Assembly (NCBI GenBank): GCA_026210745.1
Contig: CP110630.1
Span: forward strand, 5,022,001 to 5,086,000
Source of the DNA: Exobasidium rhododendri
Lineage: Eukaryota; Basidiomycota; Exobasidiomycetes; Exobasidiales; Exobasidiaceae
Direction of reading: 5' to 3'
Length of the DNA: 64,000 nucleotides
Positions 12,265-24,961 of the stretch are shown piece after piece (within the stretch, counting starts at the first letter, position 1; every line of letters begins with the position of its first letter). The notes beneath the pieces are model-generated. The model had not been told where the DNA came from, searched no databases, and saw only the letters and a program-made list of their open reading frames with translations. The translations under genes and the position numbers were made by a program.

Positions 12265-15200
12265 ATGTCGACAAGGAGTGAAGTGTGCAACGATGCCTCT
12301 TTTGTAAGTGTAGATAAGACGAGGCAAGCTGCACTTTCCGTTGCTTTTGTATCTCCAGAGTTTTGATTGCTGTTTTGCTCGAGTGACAGGGGCCAACATC
12401 GACATGTCGCTTCTTTGACTTTACGTTGACTTTTCAAAACTATGCCTTGATCATACCGTCTGCTCTGTTGATTGTGATGTCCACTCTGCACATTACTTCA
12501 ATGGTGACGGGACCGACGGTGATTCAGAAGAGCAGAAGCTTCTCTTCACAATCCCGAGCATGGCGCCAACTCGACTTGATGGGATTTGCACGTCTCTCCT
12601 TAGCATCGGTGCATGCAGTCATTACCATGATCGTGCTGATCTTGGTAGCACATGACGAAGCATTAGAGCGACCGCTTATGACGTCGACAATTATTCCAGC
12701 CCTCTCCCTCTCTATGGTCTCTGCTCTACTCATCATACCGCTTTCATATATGGACAGGCTGAGGAGGCCGTCCGGTTCGGCGCTACTGCCGTTGTACCTC
12801 TTTGCAGCGTCTCTGATTGATGCTTGTCGTGTTCGAACGTACCTTGGCGTCCCGATCCTACGGCATTCATCTTACGGTCGTCTTACGATTGCCGTATTGA
12901 CTCTGAAGATCCTCATGCTAGCGGCCGAAAATACAACGGGAGTTCAGACAATGCAATCTACAAAGGAAGATTCAGCTACCTTCCTCTCTAAGATGCTCTT
13001 TTGGTGGTTGAAGGACGTCATTTGGGCGGGCTACCGCAAGCCACTCTCCATGACAAATCTGCAGAGCTTAGGCCCAAACTACGAAGGGGGGATGCTCGGT
13101 TCTCGCCTCGCCAGGGTCTGGTTTGCGGAAAGAAGCGCTCGGGATGACAGTGCATTCATCGCACAAATCAAGGCTGTCTTTAAGAAGAAGCAAGTGCTAC
13201 TACGTCGTACCAGCCAGTCAGCGATGGAGTCAATCGAGCTGCATCAGCTGAACCATTCACCTTCTCTCGTTCGAGGAGAGGCAAACGCATCAACTCGAAG
13301 GGTTCAAAAGGTAAATTTACTCTGGGTCTGCTTCAAAGCCTTTCCCCTTGCTCTATTGGCACCCGTCATACCTAAAATTTGCATGTCTGGTGTCAGCCTG
13401 GCCTTGCCTTTCATGATCAAGAATACACTTGCATTCGCCGAATCACACATTGAACCGAACGTCGCTCAGCCCACCGTGTACGGATGGGGTCTAGTCGGAG
13501 CCTATGGTTTCGTCTATCTGGTGCTTGCTTTTTCTACGGGTCAATTCTTCTGGGCCTGCGATAAAAGTCAAGTGAAGCTTCGGGGTGCTCTTCTTGACAT
13601 GATATACCGCAAATCTTTGCGCATGCACCTCAATACAGCCAGAGCTACTGGGGGAGGTGCAGCAGCGAATCTCATGTCCGTCGATCTGGAGCGCTTTGTG
13701 CGAGCTATCATACCTTTCCACAATCTGTGGAGTGGGTTGTTGGTCGTAATCATATCAAGCTACTTGTTGTACCTCCAATTAGGGTACACGTTCCTTGCTA
13801 CTTTGGTAAGCCTGCTGATGTGTCTGTTCTTCCCACCCATCGCAAGTAGGGGCATCGGAACGAAGCAGTCGAACTGGAGCAAGCTGACCGACAAGCGTGT
13901 GGACCTGACAAGTAGTGCGATCTCGAATGCAAAAGGTGTCAAGTACATGGCGTATGAGAACATCATTGTCGAAAAGCTGATCGAAGCAAGGCGACTAGAG
14001 CTGAAGGCGTGCTGGACGTACTATACTCAATTGCTCCTCATCTCCTCTTTCACGAACCTGGTCACCGAGATCATGGCCCTCAGCACGTTTACGACGTTGG
14101 CCATCGTGGACTACCTTTCAGGTTCTCATCGATTTACTATCACGACAGTTGTCACTTCCTTGACTTTGATGCAGCTTCTTGAAGCACCGTTGAACCAGAT
14201 GGGCCAAAATTACGGTTCCATCATTGCCGCACTAGTCTCTCTTCGCCGTATGCAGAAATTTCTCTTAGAAGATGAGCAACCATCGTTCAGCACGTCTGCT
14301 CCTCCTTCTCGACATGCAACAGACTCAGGCGATGACAAGGCGCGGTCCAGATCAATGTCGAATGTTGGAGTCGATACAGCAGATGATCAGATCGCCGCCT
14401 GCTTTGAATCTGTCACCCTCGGATGGTCTACTTCGAAGCCAGTCCTCTTGAACGTCACTTTGACAATACCACGCAACCGGCTCACCATGATCTGCGGATC
14501 GCTCGCGTCTGGTAAATCTACCTTATTGCAATCACTCCTGGGAGAAACAAACACACTGAGCGGCAATTTGTACCTTCCCATGAAGAAGGAACCGATTGCA
14601 TATGTAGCGCAGGATGGTTGGCTTCAGGAAGGTGCAACGATTCGAGAGAACATTGTATTTGACTCCGAATTCAACGCTCAGCTGTATCAAAAGGTGATCA
14701 ATGCGACGGCACTTCACATCGACTTTGGCGAGCTACCGGCAAAAGATGAGTCGCTGGCCAAAGCTCTTTCGGGAGGCCAGCGTCAACGTGTCACCCTGGC
14801 AAGAGCATTGTACTCGGAGGCCGATACGTATGTCTTGGATGACTTTACAAGTGCGCTTGATGCAGCAACAGCTGGTCATGTCTGGAAGAGCTTGATGGGT
14901 AAGGACGGCATGCTTCGAGACAAGACAGTCATCATGGCGACGAATGCACTCCAGTTACTTCATCACGCCTCTCTCATCGTTCGTCTGGATAATGGTAAGG
15001 TGATCGAGTCAGGAAGCTTCCAAGAACTGTCGGAAAGAAGCAAAGAGTCTATCGCCAGATCGTCGATGCAATCGGAGAGACCTGATGATCAAGAGGAGGT
15101 TCGCAAGGAAGTACAAGTTGTCTCCAAAGAGAAAGAAGACGACAAACACGAGGAAATCGAGCAAGGTACGATCAAATGGTCCGTATATGGACACTGGATC

Positions 15201-17016
15201 AAAGCGATTGGTTATTTCTTTGTCTTTTGGGGACTTGCAGGGAACATGTTGCTCACTGCCGCCCTGATGGGCTGGAACACTTATCTGCAATACTGGGTCC
15301 GAAGTGTTACAAATGACGAGCAAATCTTGAACAAGATGGGTGGTTTCATCGCCTTAGTCTTGACCACCATGGCACTGCTCCCTGCCACGATCTATGTCTT
15401 CTTCTATGGCATGCTCGTCAATGCAGGTACCCGTTTGCACACCGCAGAATTGATGGGCGTATTTGGAACGTCCTTGTCATTCTTTGAAAATAATGCGTCC
15501 GGCAGGATCATCAATCGATTTTCTCAAGATCTATTCGTCTTGGATTGGGAAATTGTCCTTGCACTAGGCAATTTTGTGGCCAGTATTCTTAGATTGGTCG
15601 CTCAACTGGTAGTCCTCGTCATTCCAGTGCCGTACCTGACCGTCGTCATCTTGGTAGTCTGCCTGCTTTATGTTGGAATACAGCGTCTCTACGCTCCCAT
15701 CAGTCGACAGTTGAGGAGGCTAGAAATGGCAACAAAGTCACCAATCTACACTCTCTTTTCGGAGACTTCCACTCCGGCTGGTCTGGCTACTATTCGAGCG
15801 TTGAATCGTCAACAGTTGTTCGTCGAAATGAATCTTGGACGATTGAATCGATCTCAGCAGCCGTACTTTTACTTACAGGCTGTTCGGAGATGGCTTCAGA
15901 CTTCGCTCAACCTTTTATCTCTGCTGATCAACGTCGCCCTGATCGCCATCGTCGTACTGCTTCGAAACACCAACTCGATTGGCATCCTTGGAGTCGGTCT
16001 AGTGCAAGCCACGAACATCAGTATGGACCTGAATCAAAGCCTGATTTCGTACACGGAGTTGGAAATTGCAAGCATTGCGCTGGAGCGGGTCTTGGGTTTT
16101 GCAAAATTGCCAAAGGAACAGGAAGACTCCATTGACGGTGTTCCCCGAGTGAAGATTGCACCAGACGACGTGAAAGGAGTGATAGAATTCAAGAACGTGG
16201 ACGTCTCTTACAAGTCTGGACTCAAGCCAGCGCTCGAGGGGATCAACATAAAGATACGATCCGGTGAGAAGCTCGGGATCTGTGGTCGGAGTGGGTCAGG
16301 AAAGAGTACCATGTTGCTGGCCATCTTTGCTATGCTCGAGGTGACTCAAGGTGATGGTAGCGGTGACGTCTACATTGATAATAGAGCCATCTCGAAAACG
16401 TCTGCTTTCTCCCTGCGAAACAGCCTGACGATCGTGCCTCAGAATGCACTGATCCTGACGGCCACCATTCGCGAGAATCTAGACCCAAGCGAGGAAAAGT
16501 CGGATGTGGAGCTGTGGAATGCATTAGAAGTCTGTAAGCTTTTGGACATCGTCAAGAACTTTCCGGATGGCTTGTCGACGATGCTAGCAAACGACATCAA
16601 CCTTAGTTCAGGACAGAGGCAACTGTTCAGCTTAGCCAGAGCTTTGCTTAGGAACAGGAAGGTACTTGTGCTAGATGAAGCGACCAGCAGTATGGATTAC
16701 GACACCGATGCAGCCGTGCAACAAGTGTTGGTGAGTAGCGGCGGCAGGGCGGCACGTCTGAGAGCAGCGTCTCTAGCTCTTCAGTTTTCTTTTCCTTTGA
16801 CTGATCGTGACGGTGTCTGTGTCGCATCCGCAGCGGACCCAGTTCAACAACTGCACAATCATTACAGTCGCTCATCGGATCGCAACAGTACGCGACTACG
16901 ATCGTATCCTGGTCCTCTCTGCCGGACGAATTGCCGAGTTAGACACACCGGACGCTCTAATGCGACAGTCCAACAGCATCTTTCGATCTCTGGCACAAGA
17001 GCAAGGCATTCTGTGA
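12265..17016 (+). CDS. ABCC-family full ABC transporter (MRP/Ycf1-like)
   Basis: Multidrug-resistance-type exporter, probably vacuolar or plasma membrane, moving conjugated or amphipathic compounds. Exons are 12265-12303, 12390-16730 and 16834-17016, giving 1520 residues. The 39-nt first exon encodes 13 residues; the join restores the N-terminal hydrophobic TMD0 start. Order is TMD0, TMD1, NBD1, TMD2, NBD2. NBD1 has Walker A GSLASGKST (about residue 716), signature LSGGQ (806) and Walker B YVLDDFTSALDA. NBD2 has CGRSGSGKST (1311), LSSGQRQ and LVLDEATSSMD, and exon 3 supplies the switch histidine in ITVAHRIATV. NBD1 has Asp instead of the catalytic Glu, usual for ABCC, and lacks the switch histidine (VIMATNALQLL). 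Substrate cannot be read from the sequence. Confidence 0.93.
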
Positions 17017-17207
17017 AAGGCCCTTCCTTCCTGCTGTCCCACGGTATCTGCATGTACATGTAACAACAAACCAAATAGAGCGCTTCCGAGATCGAAAAGG
17101 GAATTTTCAAACAGACGTAAAATCCCATAAACATTTCATCGTGATAAGGTGGTAGTGACTTTAGATGTTCTACGTACACGATCAGGTCTCTTCTCTCCCC
17201 CTCTCTA

Positions 17208-20200
17208 TCACACCCAAGTACGCAGACCACTGGCAACCTTGCCGACGACGGAAATCTGAGAAATCTTACAGACGCTGCCTTTGAACTCAGGCAGGTACTT
17301 TGCTCCGGTCAAGGGGTCCTCCACCGCGCCTGCTCCACCGGCGGGGATCAACATGTGACTGGCAGCGCAGATGACAAAGTTCCTTTCGTGTGGGTCGTAT
17401 GAAGGAATCGGAATCACATCTCGAGGGTTTCGATCGGCCAGCGTCAAGATCTGTTGGGCAGATTGTGCCACTCTTGGTGCAGGATTTAGGTCTAACAACC
17501 TCCTTGCCAGTCCGCCTGCCATCTTTGTATTTCCCGCCTTCTGCGCAGCATTCATGGCTGTCCTCAACGCCAGCTGCTGATGTGGGACTTGCATCTGCGC
17601 ATGGGTAAACAGGGCGGCCAGCTCCAATTGTCGCATGACATTCTCCGGTTCGTCAATCGCCACTCTTCGTCGATGCAATTCAATCGCGATGCCCAGTAGA
17701 TACTCCCTACACAGGACAATCATGTCCAGGATCTCTTGGCCTTCTACTTCATCTTTGCCTGTCGTCAAGATCAACTTGTATAGAATCACTCGGAACATCT
17801 TTTCGGCGTCTTCCAGTCTGTTCGCATTCACTGCTCTGTAGGCTTCTTGCAAGTCTAGTGTGCCGATACTTCGAACAGATCTAGGTTGAGCAGGTAGTAC
17901 CTTTCCGCGAGCTGTCTCGTCTACGTTCCTTCGAAGGGGAATCTCAATACTCGGCAGACTAGCCACGCCCGGCAAGTATGCTTTCGATGCCAGATAGGAC
18001 TCCAAGAAGAGCGACTTGAGTGGTTCAAACTCTACAATTCCTCCTTGTCGCGTCAAGTATTGCATGGCAGTGATGAAGCTACCGGCGGCAGCATGATCAG
18101 CAGCAATCGGCGAGTTTCGAAGCCAGTACTCCGCTTCACCAGGTCCTGGCTCTAGTGAATCTTCATCGGGTATAGCGGTCTCCGGCAAAGGTGCAATGAT
18201 GGATTCATCCGCTTCTGCGATCAGTTCTCCATCATCCAGGTCCCATGCTTCTTCTGCTTCTGCACTTGCAATCACCGCTCCGCCTACTGGTGTAGGTTGA
18301 AGTGGATCAATTGCGATGCCGTCTTCGTCCACGTCTTCCGCATCGACAAAGGCATCCCCGTCCAGCCACTGATTGGTATCGTGCTCCTTTCCGCTGACGG
18401 CATTGTCCTTGAAGATTGTGCCACCTCCATCTGCTTGCTCCACCAATGCTCGGTCAAAGAAGCTTTCTTGCGCGCCTACAATCGGCCAATTGTATTCGAA
18501 TCCATTGGTGATGATGGGCGGAGGGACCAGTGCAGCTTCGGTATCGTGTACAGAGTTGGACAAGTCGACCCCTGTCAGGCCGGAAGACTTGTCTGCCTCT
18601 TCAGCAATACTGGTCGCCAGATCTAGCATCCCATTACTCTTTGCGGTTGCGTACGCCAATGCATCCATGCCGGCATCTCGCAAGACGGCGACCCTTTGAG
18701 CGACATCACCAGAATAGAGACTGTTTTGGAATCGACTCATGGCGTCTCCTCTGCGTTCGGCGATAATCGACATCTTGGCGAGCTTCTCCTTGTTTGCAGT
18801 GATGAGGTAGAGAAAGGAAAGCTTGTCAAAATTCTTCGTCTTCTGGTAAGCCCTCTCTACGATCTTGTGGTTGCCTTGCTTCAGCGCTGCGTCGCCCAAT
18901 CTCTGCCAGACATCACCTACGTTGATCGCCTCTGCCGTCTCTAGTGCTACCTCCAAGTTTCCACATTCAATAGCCAGATCGAATCGAGTACTCTTGTCTT
19001 GAACAAAGTGCAATGCAATCTCTGGGTAGCCTTTCTTCTGCAAATACGCAATGATGGCCTGTCCAACCAAGTTGCTCGACTTGATGATGCGAAGCACTTC
19101 ATCAAAATCACCCTTGATGAGCGCTAGCTTGAACTTGTACTCTGTTGGATCGATCGCGATAGTCTGAGGTCGAGCTGATCGATCCAAGATGTTCACCGAC
19201 TTTCCTCGCACTCTAGTCAAGTAGACTGGCGCTTCCAACGTTTTGATGATACCACTGTCTCCTTGAGGTAGAGCGTACTTGATGTGATTCAACGTCGAGT
19301 AGATCAAAACGCCTGCGTCATCCCAAGCGGCGCTCTTTATTCGGATCGTCTCGTGGACAAGATTGTTCGTCGACAGGGTTTTGTTGCTCAGCGTGATGGT
19401 GTGTTTGGACAGTAAGGCGACCATTGCCCCGTCCGCACTCCAAACGACATACTTGACCGGTGGACAGGTGATCTCGGCAAGCACTTTCTGCTGTTGAATG
19501 TCAAACAAGGTGACACCAGTCGCCGTACTCAACAGGACACTCGCCGTTCCACCGAAGAAGATGTCGCTCACAGTAGACGCCGGCGGACACGGAATCGTCT
19601 TTGTAATGGTATTGCTGAGATCGCGAATCTCAATCGTCTGGCTTGTCTTTTGCAGAACAGCCAGGCGGTTTCGAGCAACAAACAAAGCAGACGTGCCCTG
19701 TCCTCGCTTTCCAACGCTGGATGACTCTCCCAAGTCGCCTTTGGAAACTGCGTCTCGTGGTAGCGGTGCGAGATCGTACGTCCCCGTCTCCCCACTGACG
19801 GAAGTGACAATGACAGACCGTTCGGCTGGATTGAAACTCAGCGCTCGAGGTTGTGTGTATTGACTGCCCAGCTTCTTGACGCTCAAGACGGCTGCATCGT
19901 TGCCAGACTGGTAGTCCAATTGACGAACTTGCTTATCTCGGACATAGTAGAGGATATTCTGATGAATCGAAAAGGCCGGCCTCTCACGCTCCAGCTTGAA
20001 TACGATCAAACCGTTGTCGTGTCCGGCAGCAAAGAGATTCAAATTGGGATGAGCCGTCAGGACCCAAAATCGATCATGTTCTCTTCTGAACGTCTGAACA
20101 GCCGTTCTTTTTCCCATATCCCACACTCGAATCGTCTTATCCTCACCATCAGACACGATCAATTCGTGACGAGGGTGGAAAAGCGCAGAAGAGATGTTGT

Positions 20201-21128
20201 TGAAGTGGCCTCGGCAAGTATCTACTTCCCACGCCTTGGTCTCAGACATCCTCCACAGCTTGACTTGTCGATCATCTCCTCCTGAAACGATTAGTGGTAG
20301 TGTAGGGTGAAAGGTCGCCCAGCTGAAGAAAGGGGAAGAAAAGAAATTAGCACAAGTTCCCCCTTTGAAGTATTGATTTCCCTCCCGCTTTCAGTCACTT
20401 TTCTCCTTCCGACTACTCACTTTACTCCTCTTTCGTGACCTTCGAGGACATACTTGACCATTGCATCAGTGTTGCCGAACAAGTCCGCTTGACCGCTGTT
20501 CGCCCTTGCAATCTGCTCTTCGAAACTCATTGGTTGCGCCGAAGTGTTCTTCTTTCGCAAACCAGAAATGTCCCACACACGTACAGTCTGATCCATCGAA
20601 GCACTGACGATTAAATCTTCTCTTGGATGAAATTGTGCGCACATGATGTAATGATTATGACCAGTCAGAATGGCGATGCAAGATCTGCTTTGCCAATTCC
20701 ATATTCGGATCGTTTGATCATCAGAAGCTGATAGAATCCAAGGGTGAGTATGGTGAAAGTATGTTGTTCGAACGTAGTCCAGATGCCCATTCAAGGTGAA
20801 TAGGCATCTTCTTGTCTTGTGATTCCAGACTTTGATCTTGTAGTCATCACCACCACTTACGAGCAGAGGCTGCGTTGGATGGAAATCGACGCCTCGTACA
20901 GGGCCTTCATGTTCCTCCAATCGATCGTAAATTGTTCCCATCTGATAATTCCACAACTGAATACTACCATTGTGAAGAGCGGAAGCCAAGAGAGGTAGTC
21001 GAGGGTGAAATGCTATCCCCTTTACCCGATTCGACTTCGACTCGAACTGCAGGTAGCGGAGTGGAACAAATCACTTCAGTCTCATTCCCTTGTTGTTATG
21101 TCGTGCCATCACTCACCTTTGTTAGCAT
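17208..21128 (-). CDS. COP1: Coatomer subunit alpha (alpha-COP)
   Basis: Scaffold subunit of the COPI coat, acting in retrograde Golgi-to-ER transport; its WD40 domain binds KKxx cargo tails. Exons are 21128-21117 (only 12 nt, MLTK), 21046-20421 and 20322-17208, giving 1250 residues against about 1,200 in yeast. Introns are 70 and 98 nt with GTGAGT donors and CAG acceptors. Joining exons 1 and 2 gives [14 protein letters not shown], and exons 2 and 3 give [20 protein letters not shown], both classic alpha-COP. N-terminal WD repeats are clear (IKVWN, IRIWNW, VRVWDI, VKLWRM, IRVWDM). The beta'-like helical region and the C-terminal epsilon-COP-binding domain follow, ending near the usual point. 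Tail-to-tail with the ABC transporter, 191 bp apart. Confidence 0.97.
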
Positions 21129-21613
21129 CTGCATCTTGGGGCGACTTTTACGGTTGATACCTTGCCCTAGCTCCCTGCAAGCTTCTAGACCTTATTCTTC
21201 ACCAACTCTGTACCAGTGAGCACATGCACACTTTCGCTGAGATACAAGCCTCGCTGTGAGGTGATACGACTGAAAAAGTACAAGGACCCGTTGCGATGAT
21301 ATGGTGAGAGCGTGCTGACTAGCGGTTGAGAAGAAAGCGCCAGATCAGTACCAGCTCAAGCTCAACTGCAAGTGCGTGTATTTTTGAGCTCTGAACTGGC
21401 GGCGGCTCGCATTGCCCTCTCCTCCCTTGGCGTGTGCCAGCCAGGCGGAGCCACGTGTTTCACCCCCTCAAATTCCGCGACGACTGCCAAGCTAACGTGC
21501 GGGGCATCTTTCTATCTATAATTACAGTGGTGGGCACTAGGAAGGCTACATTAGAGGAGAGGTCATGGTGTGTATGTGGGGTACATTTGGACGGGACTAA
21601 CTTCATCTGGCAG
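21129..21613. other. Intergenic, coatomer alpha promoter
   Basis: 485 bp between the alpha-COP start and the MFS transporter stop. It should hold the alpha-COP promoter. A short AT-rich segment lies at about 21512-21527. No coding exon was recognised. Confidence 0.45.
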
Positions 21614-23432
21614 TCATGATGAGCTGATGGCCAATCTCGACTTGTCTCGGATGCGGCTACCGTATCTGTAGAAGATGATGGGGACAGGAATAGCAGCAAG
21701 TGATACGAAGCCTAAGACGCTGAAAGCCCAACCCGGACCAAGGCCTTCGTACATTTGACGACCAAATAGGGGGACTATGTGAAGATTCGCAAGAGGTCGT
21801 CGTCAGTATACTGCTCAGATCCAATCTTGCCTGCCCTAAGTCCTCACCAAAGATTGCAACGAAACAGCGTGAGAAAGCCATGCCGCCGAGGACTGAAGCA
21901 GAGTAGACAGGATAGCACTGCGCCACATAGACGGTGAGAGCATTAAAGCTTAGGATGAGAGATATACCGATGGGAATGCTGCTCAAGACCGGAACGATCC
22001 AATGGATATCTGAGCGGGAGGTCCAGCCAAACCAGAAGCTAAAGCAATACAGTGTTAGCTATAATCTTTGGACAGAATTGAGGTTAGATCATCGATGATC
22101 ACGGAGAGACACTCACAATCCAATGACAAAGAGCGGTGCACTGAACATGACTTGCTGCAATCTCGCCTCCGGTACTGGCTTTCCTCCTGAGCTTTTTGCC
22201 GCTTGCAGGCTTCTTTTGTTGGAGTACCAAACAATGGGAGTCGAAGAGATGATGCCGACACCCAGGCCCAAGAAGCACAGTCCTTCCTCACCGGCATTCA
22301 TACCGTATATGCCCTGAAAGACGACAGGGTAGGCTTCGAAGAATATGAAAAGAACGGCATAAGCAAAGCCAGTCCAGAGGGCGGCATATGCGACTGGAAG
22401 TTCTGTAGTCAGCATCACCAGAGGCCTAGATACATGCACTCGCAGGAGATCAAGTACACCAGTATCTTGTGTCTCCATCGGCGCATACAAATTGGGTCGA
22501 CCCTCTTTTCGCAGTCTGAATGCCTTCCATTTGTGTAATACCGGAGCGTACGTTTCTTTGTGTATGAGAAAAACCAAGGTGAGATTTACGCCTGCCAAGA
22601 TAGCGAGCAAGTAGTAGATGAACGTCCAATTTCCACTGACGTACAAAAATCCGCCTATACTTGGACCTAGTGCGGGCCCCATGAACGCAGCCGATGTGTA
22701 TGCAAACATTGGCCAAAGTCTTTCGGCAGGCGGCCACATGTCGGTAATGATCGCTCCAGAGACACTTTGAGGACAAGCACCGAAGAGGCCAGCAAATCTG
22801 AGGTGGAAATTGGCGATGTAAGTTTGTAATTCTGCTTCCCCCAAAGTTCCTCGCTACACTCACACACGAAGAGTGAGCAGGGTAGCCATGTTGTTCGACA
22901 CGGCACACCCGATATTGAAGAGGAGAAAGCAAGGAATCGAAATCTTCAGAGATAGATTGCGACCATACACCTCGGAAAAGGGAGACCAAAATAGTGGTCC
23001 AAAGGCAAATCCTATCAGGTAGCACGACAAAACCAGACTGCTCACTTCTGCTGAGGCGCCGAATCGATTCATGTACTCCTCTGTAGCGCCTGTTGCAATG
23101 GAAGAGCACAGGGTGCTGTTCAGGTAGATTGATCCGACCAAAAGCGTACTAGCCCACCTTCTTTTCTTTGACCATCGAACAGGATTTTCTACTTCATTTA
23201 GTTCCAGGAGACTTTCCTGCGCTTCTTTCTCCTCCGTCCTTTCAGGTCTGCCGTCATGCTGATTCAGCTGCTTGGTCGCGATTTCTAAGTCGACGGAGTT
23301 GACCCTTGTGGCATCATAATACTCAGAACCATGCTCACTGCCTTCACAATCTTCGAAATCTGCTTCTTGTGCGATTGGGGAATTGACTCGGGTCGAAGCG
23401 GCAGTCGAAGTGGATGCCAGAGGGTCAGACAT
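21614..23432 (-). CDS. MFS transporter, DHA1 (drug:H+ antiporter) type
   Basis: Twelve-helix proton antiporter of the fungal DHA1 group (Tpo1/Flu1-like), expected at the plasma membrane and exporting drugs or polyamines. Exons are 23432-22864, 22797-22117, 22038-21848 and 21774-21614, giving 533 residues; the phases add up with no stop. The N-terminal ~95 residues are acidic and hydrophilic. Helix 1 starts at STLLVGSIYLNSTLCSSIA. The motif-A loop is FGPLFWSPFSEVYGRNLSL. Exon 2 carries GACPQSVSGAIITDMWPPAER and GPALGPSIGGFL, typical of the family (motif C, antiporter). Exon 4 ends with the PLFGRQMYEGLGPGWA segment before helix 12. The exact substrate is unknown. The start is the first in-frame ATG; upstream frame is open only from a GTG. 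Confidence 0.9.
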
Positions 23433-24049
23433 ACCGCAATAGCCTTCGTAATTCAGAGATTGGCCGGTGAAGAGGTGCAGCGAAGGTGAAGAGAGTGCAA
23501 AAGGAGAGGAAGGAAAGGAAGAATTGAGCGTGACCCACCGCTTCTTGGTTGATGCCGAACACACATTTCATCAAGCAGACGGCACCATCGAACTTTGATG
23601 CTTCCGTATCATGCTAGTCGTTTCCTCTTCGATCGTAGACCAAACCCCCTTAGTTTGTCTGGTGAGTTTTCATGAATTTTTGTGCATCGCTAGTACCAGA
23701 TCTATAGGATTACGCACTGACAGGTGATTCTAAATCGTAGGTCTAGCAATGACATCAATGAAAATTAATTCGATTTACCCGTCAAGGAAGATAAGAAATT
23801 CGCCGTGCACGGTATTATATGTATAGATACTGTACTAATAACATATTCCTGAAAAGCCAAAGAGAGATCTCCAGGCCTATTGTTTGCCTCGGAAAGGCGC
23901 ACAGTTTAACTTTCACATTTGGGCGGCCAAATGATTCAATGTAAAGAGTCTGCTTGCAACGGATAGACGCACGCCAAAAGGAGCAATTCAAGCACGCTCA
24001 AAGTCAGCTCGGAAAGTATTTTCGATACTATATACACATAGGAGAGAGA
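23433..24049. promoter_or_regulatory. Divergent intergenic region, MFS / GNAT
   Basis: 617 bp separating two divergent starts. The stretch around 23700-23850 is distinctly AT-rich compared with neighbouring DNA, as expected for a nucleosome-poor promoter. No named motif recognised. Confidence 0.45.
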
Positions 24050-24787
24050 ATGCCTTTGAGCGATGCCGCCTCGGAGCCTGCGTATCCAATTGGACCTTTG
24101 GTCGTGGACGGTAAAACAGCTCAGGCCCCTCTACCGGAAATCAGGGGCCAGCATGTAACGCTGCAACACATTCAATCGCATCATGCTGAATCGCTCTGGG
24201 AGAATATAAAGGATGACAAGCAGCTGTGGGACTACATGCCCGTCGAGTCCTTTTCCAATCTTGCAGAGTTCAAAATCTACGTTGAATCAAAAAGCCGATC
24301 AGAAGACCCATACTTCTATGCTATTGTGGATGAGCGGCAAGGTGACACATCAGGCGCAGACGTCGTAGGTCATATTGCCTTGATGAATTTCTCACCCTCC
24401 AATCGAAGCAACGAAGTGGGCCATGTCTTGTTCAGTAGGAAGCTACAAAAGTCAACATCAGCAACGGAAACGATCTATTTGCTCTTGAAAGCATCTTTCG
24501 AGCGACTAAACTCGAGAAGAGTGGAATGGAAGACGAACACTTTCAATGAAGGATCACGAAAGGCAGCTCTTCGATTTGGCTTTACATACGAAGGCATCTT
24601 TCGTAATCACTTCATAGTCAAAGGACGAAGTAGGGACACGATCTGGTTCAGCATCATCGAGAGCGAATGGGCAACAAGAAAAAAGATGTTCGAGACTTGG
24701 TTGGATGCGAGTAATTTCGACAGTCAAGGGAAGCAGATGGCGAGCCTGACTGAAATTGCTGCTTCTCAAGCGTCGTCAATCGCGTGA
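24050..24787 (+). CDS. GNAT acetyltransferase, RimJ/RimL-like
   Basis: Single-exon protein of 245 residues (first ATG; the upstream frame is open only from a TTG). Residues near 25-45 carry LPEIRGQHVTLQHIQSHHAE, the opening strand of Acetyltransf_3 proteins. DYMPVESFSNLAEFKIYV follows, then VVGHIALMNFSPSNRSNEVGH and the C-terminal LNSRRVEWKTNTFNEGSRKA with ALRFGFTYEGIFRNHF and KGRSRDTIWFSI. That pattern is shared by fungal homologues of bacterial N-terminal ribosomal-protein acetyltransferases; they usually act on small molecules or peptide N-termini of unknown identity. No targeting signal is visible. The neighbouring MFS gene is divergent, with no clear functional link. Confidence 0.85.
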   Translation: MPLSDAASEPAYPIGPLVVDGKTAQAPLPEIRGQHVTLQHIQSHHAESLWENIKDDKQLWDYMPVESFSNLAEFKIYVESKSRSEDPYFYAIVDERQGDTSGADVVGHIALMNFSPSNRSNEVGHVLFSRKLQKSTSATETIYLLLKASFERLNSRRVEWKTNTFNEGSRKAALRFGFTYEGIFRNHFIVKGRSRDTIWFSIIESEWATRKKMFETWLDASNFDSQGKQMASLTEIAASQASSIA

Positions 24788-24793
24788 GGCGCG

Positions 24794-24798
<5 letters not shown>

Positions 24799-24831
<33 letters not shown>
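24799..24831. repeat. (TG)n microsatellite
   Basis: About 16 uninterrupted TG units, 12 bp after the GNAT stop codon, preceded by an imperfect GTGTA. It lies in the presumed 3' UTR. Confidence 0.95.
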
Positions 24832-24833
<2 letters not shown>

Positions 24834-24961
24834 CTCTAATTCTTAATTTGAATTTAAAGGATCGCGCGGAACCCGCCCTCTTATGTTTACAATGCGTGAT
24901 CCTCTCCAATAGAACAACACCTACTTGCCTTGATTGCGTGTTGAGCTTTCGGTAGACGTGG

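Noticed and set aside
16731..17063. C-terminus of the ABC transporter as one continuous frame to 17063
   Set aside because: That frame loses the NBD2 switch region. Removing the GTGAGT...GCAG intron 16731-16833 restores ITVAHRIATV and a normal end at 17016.
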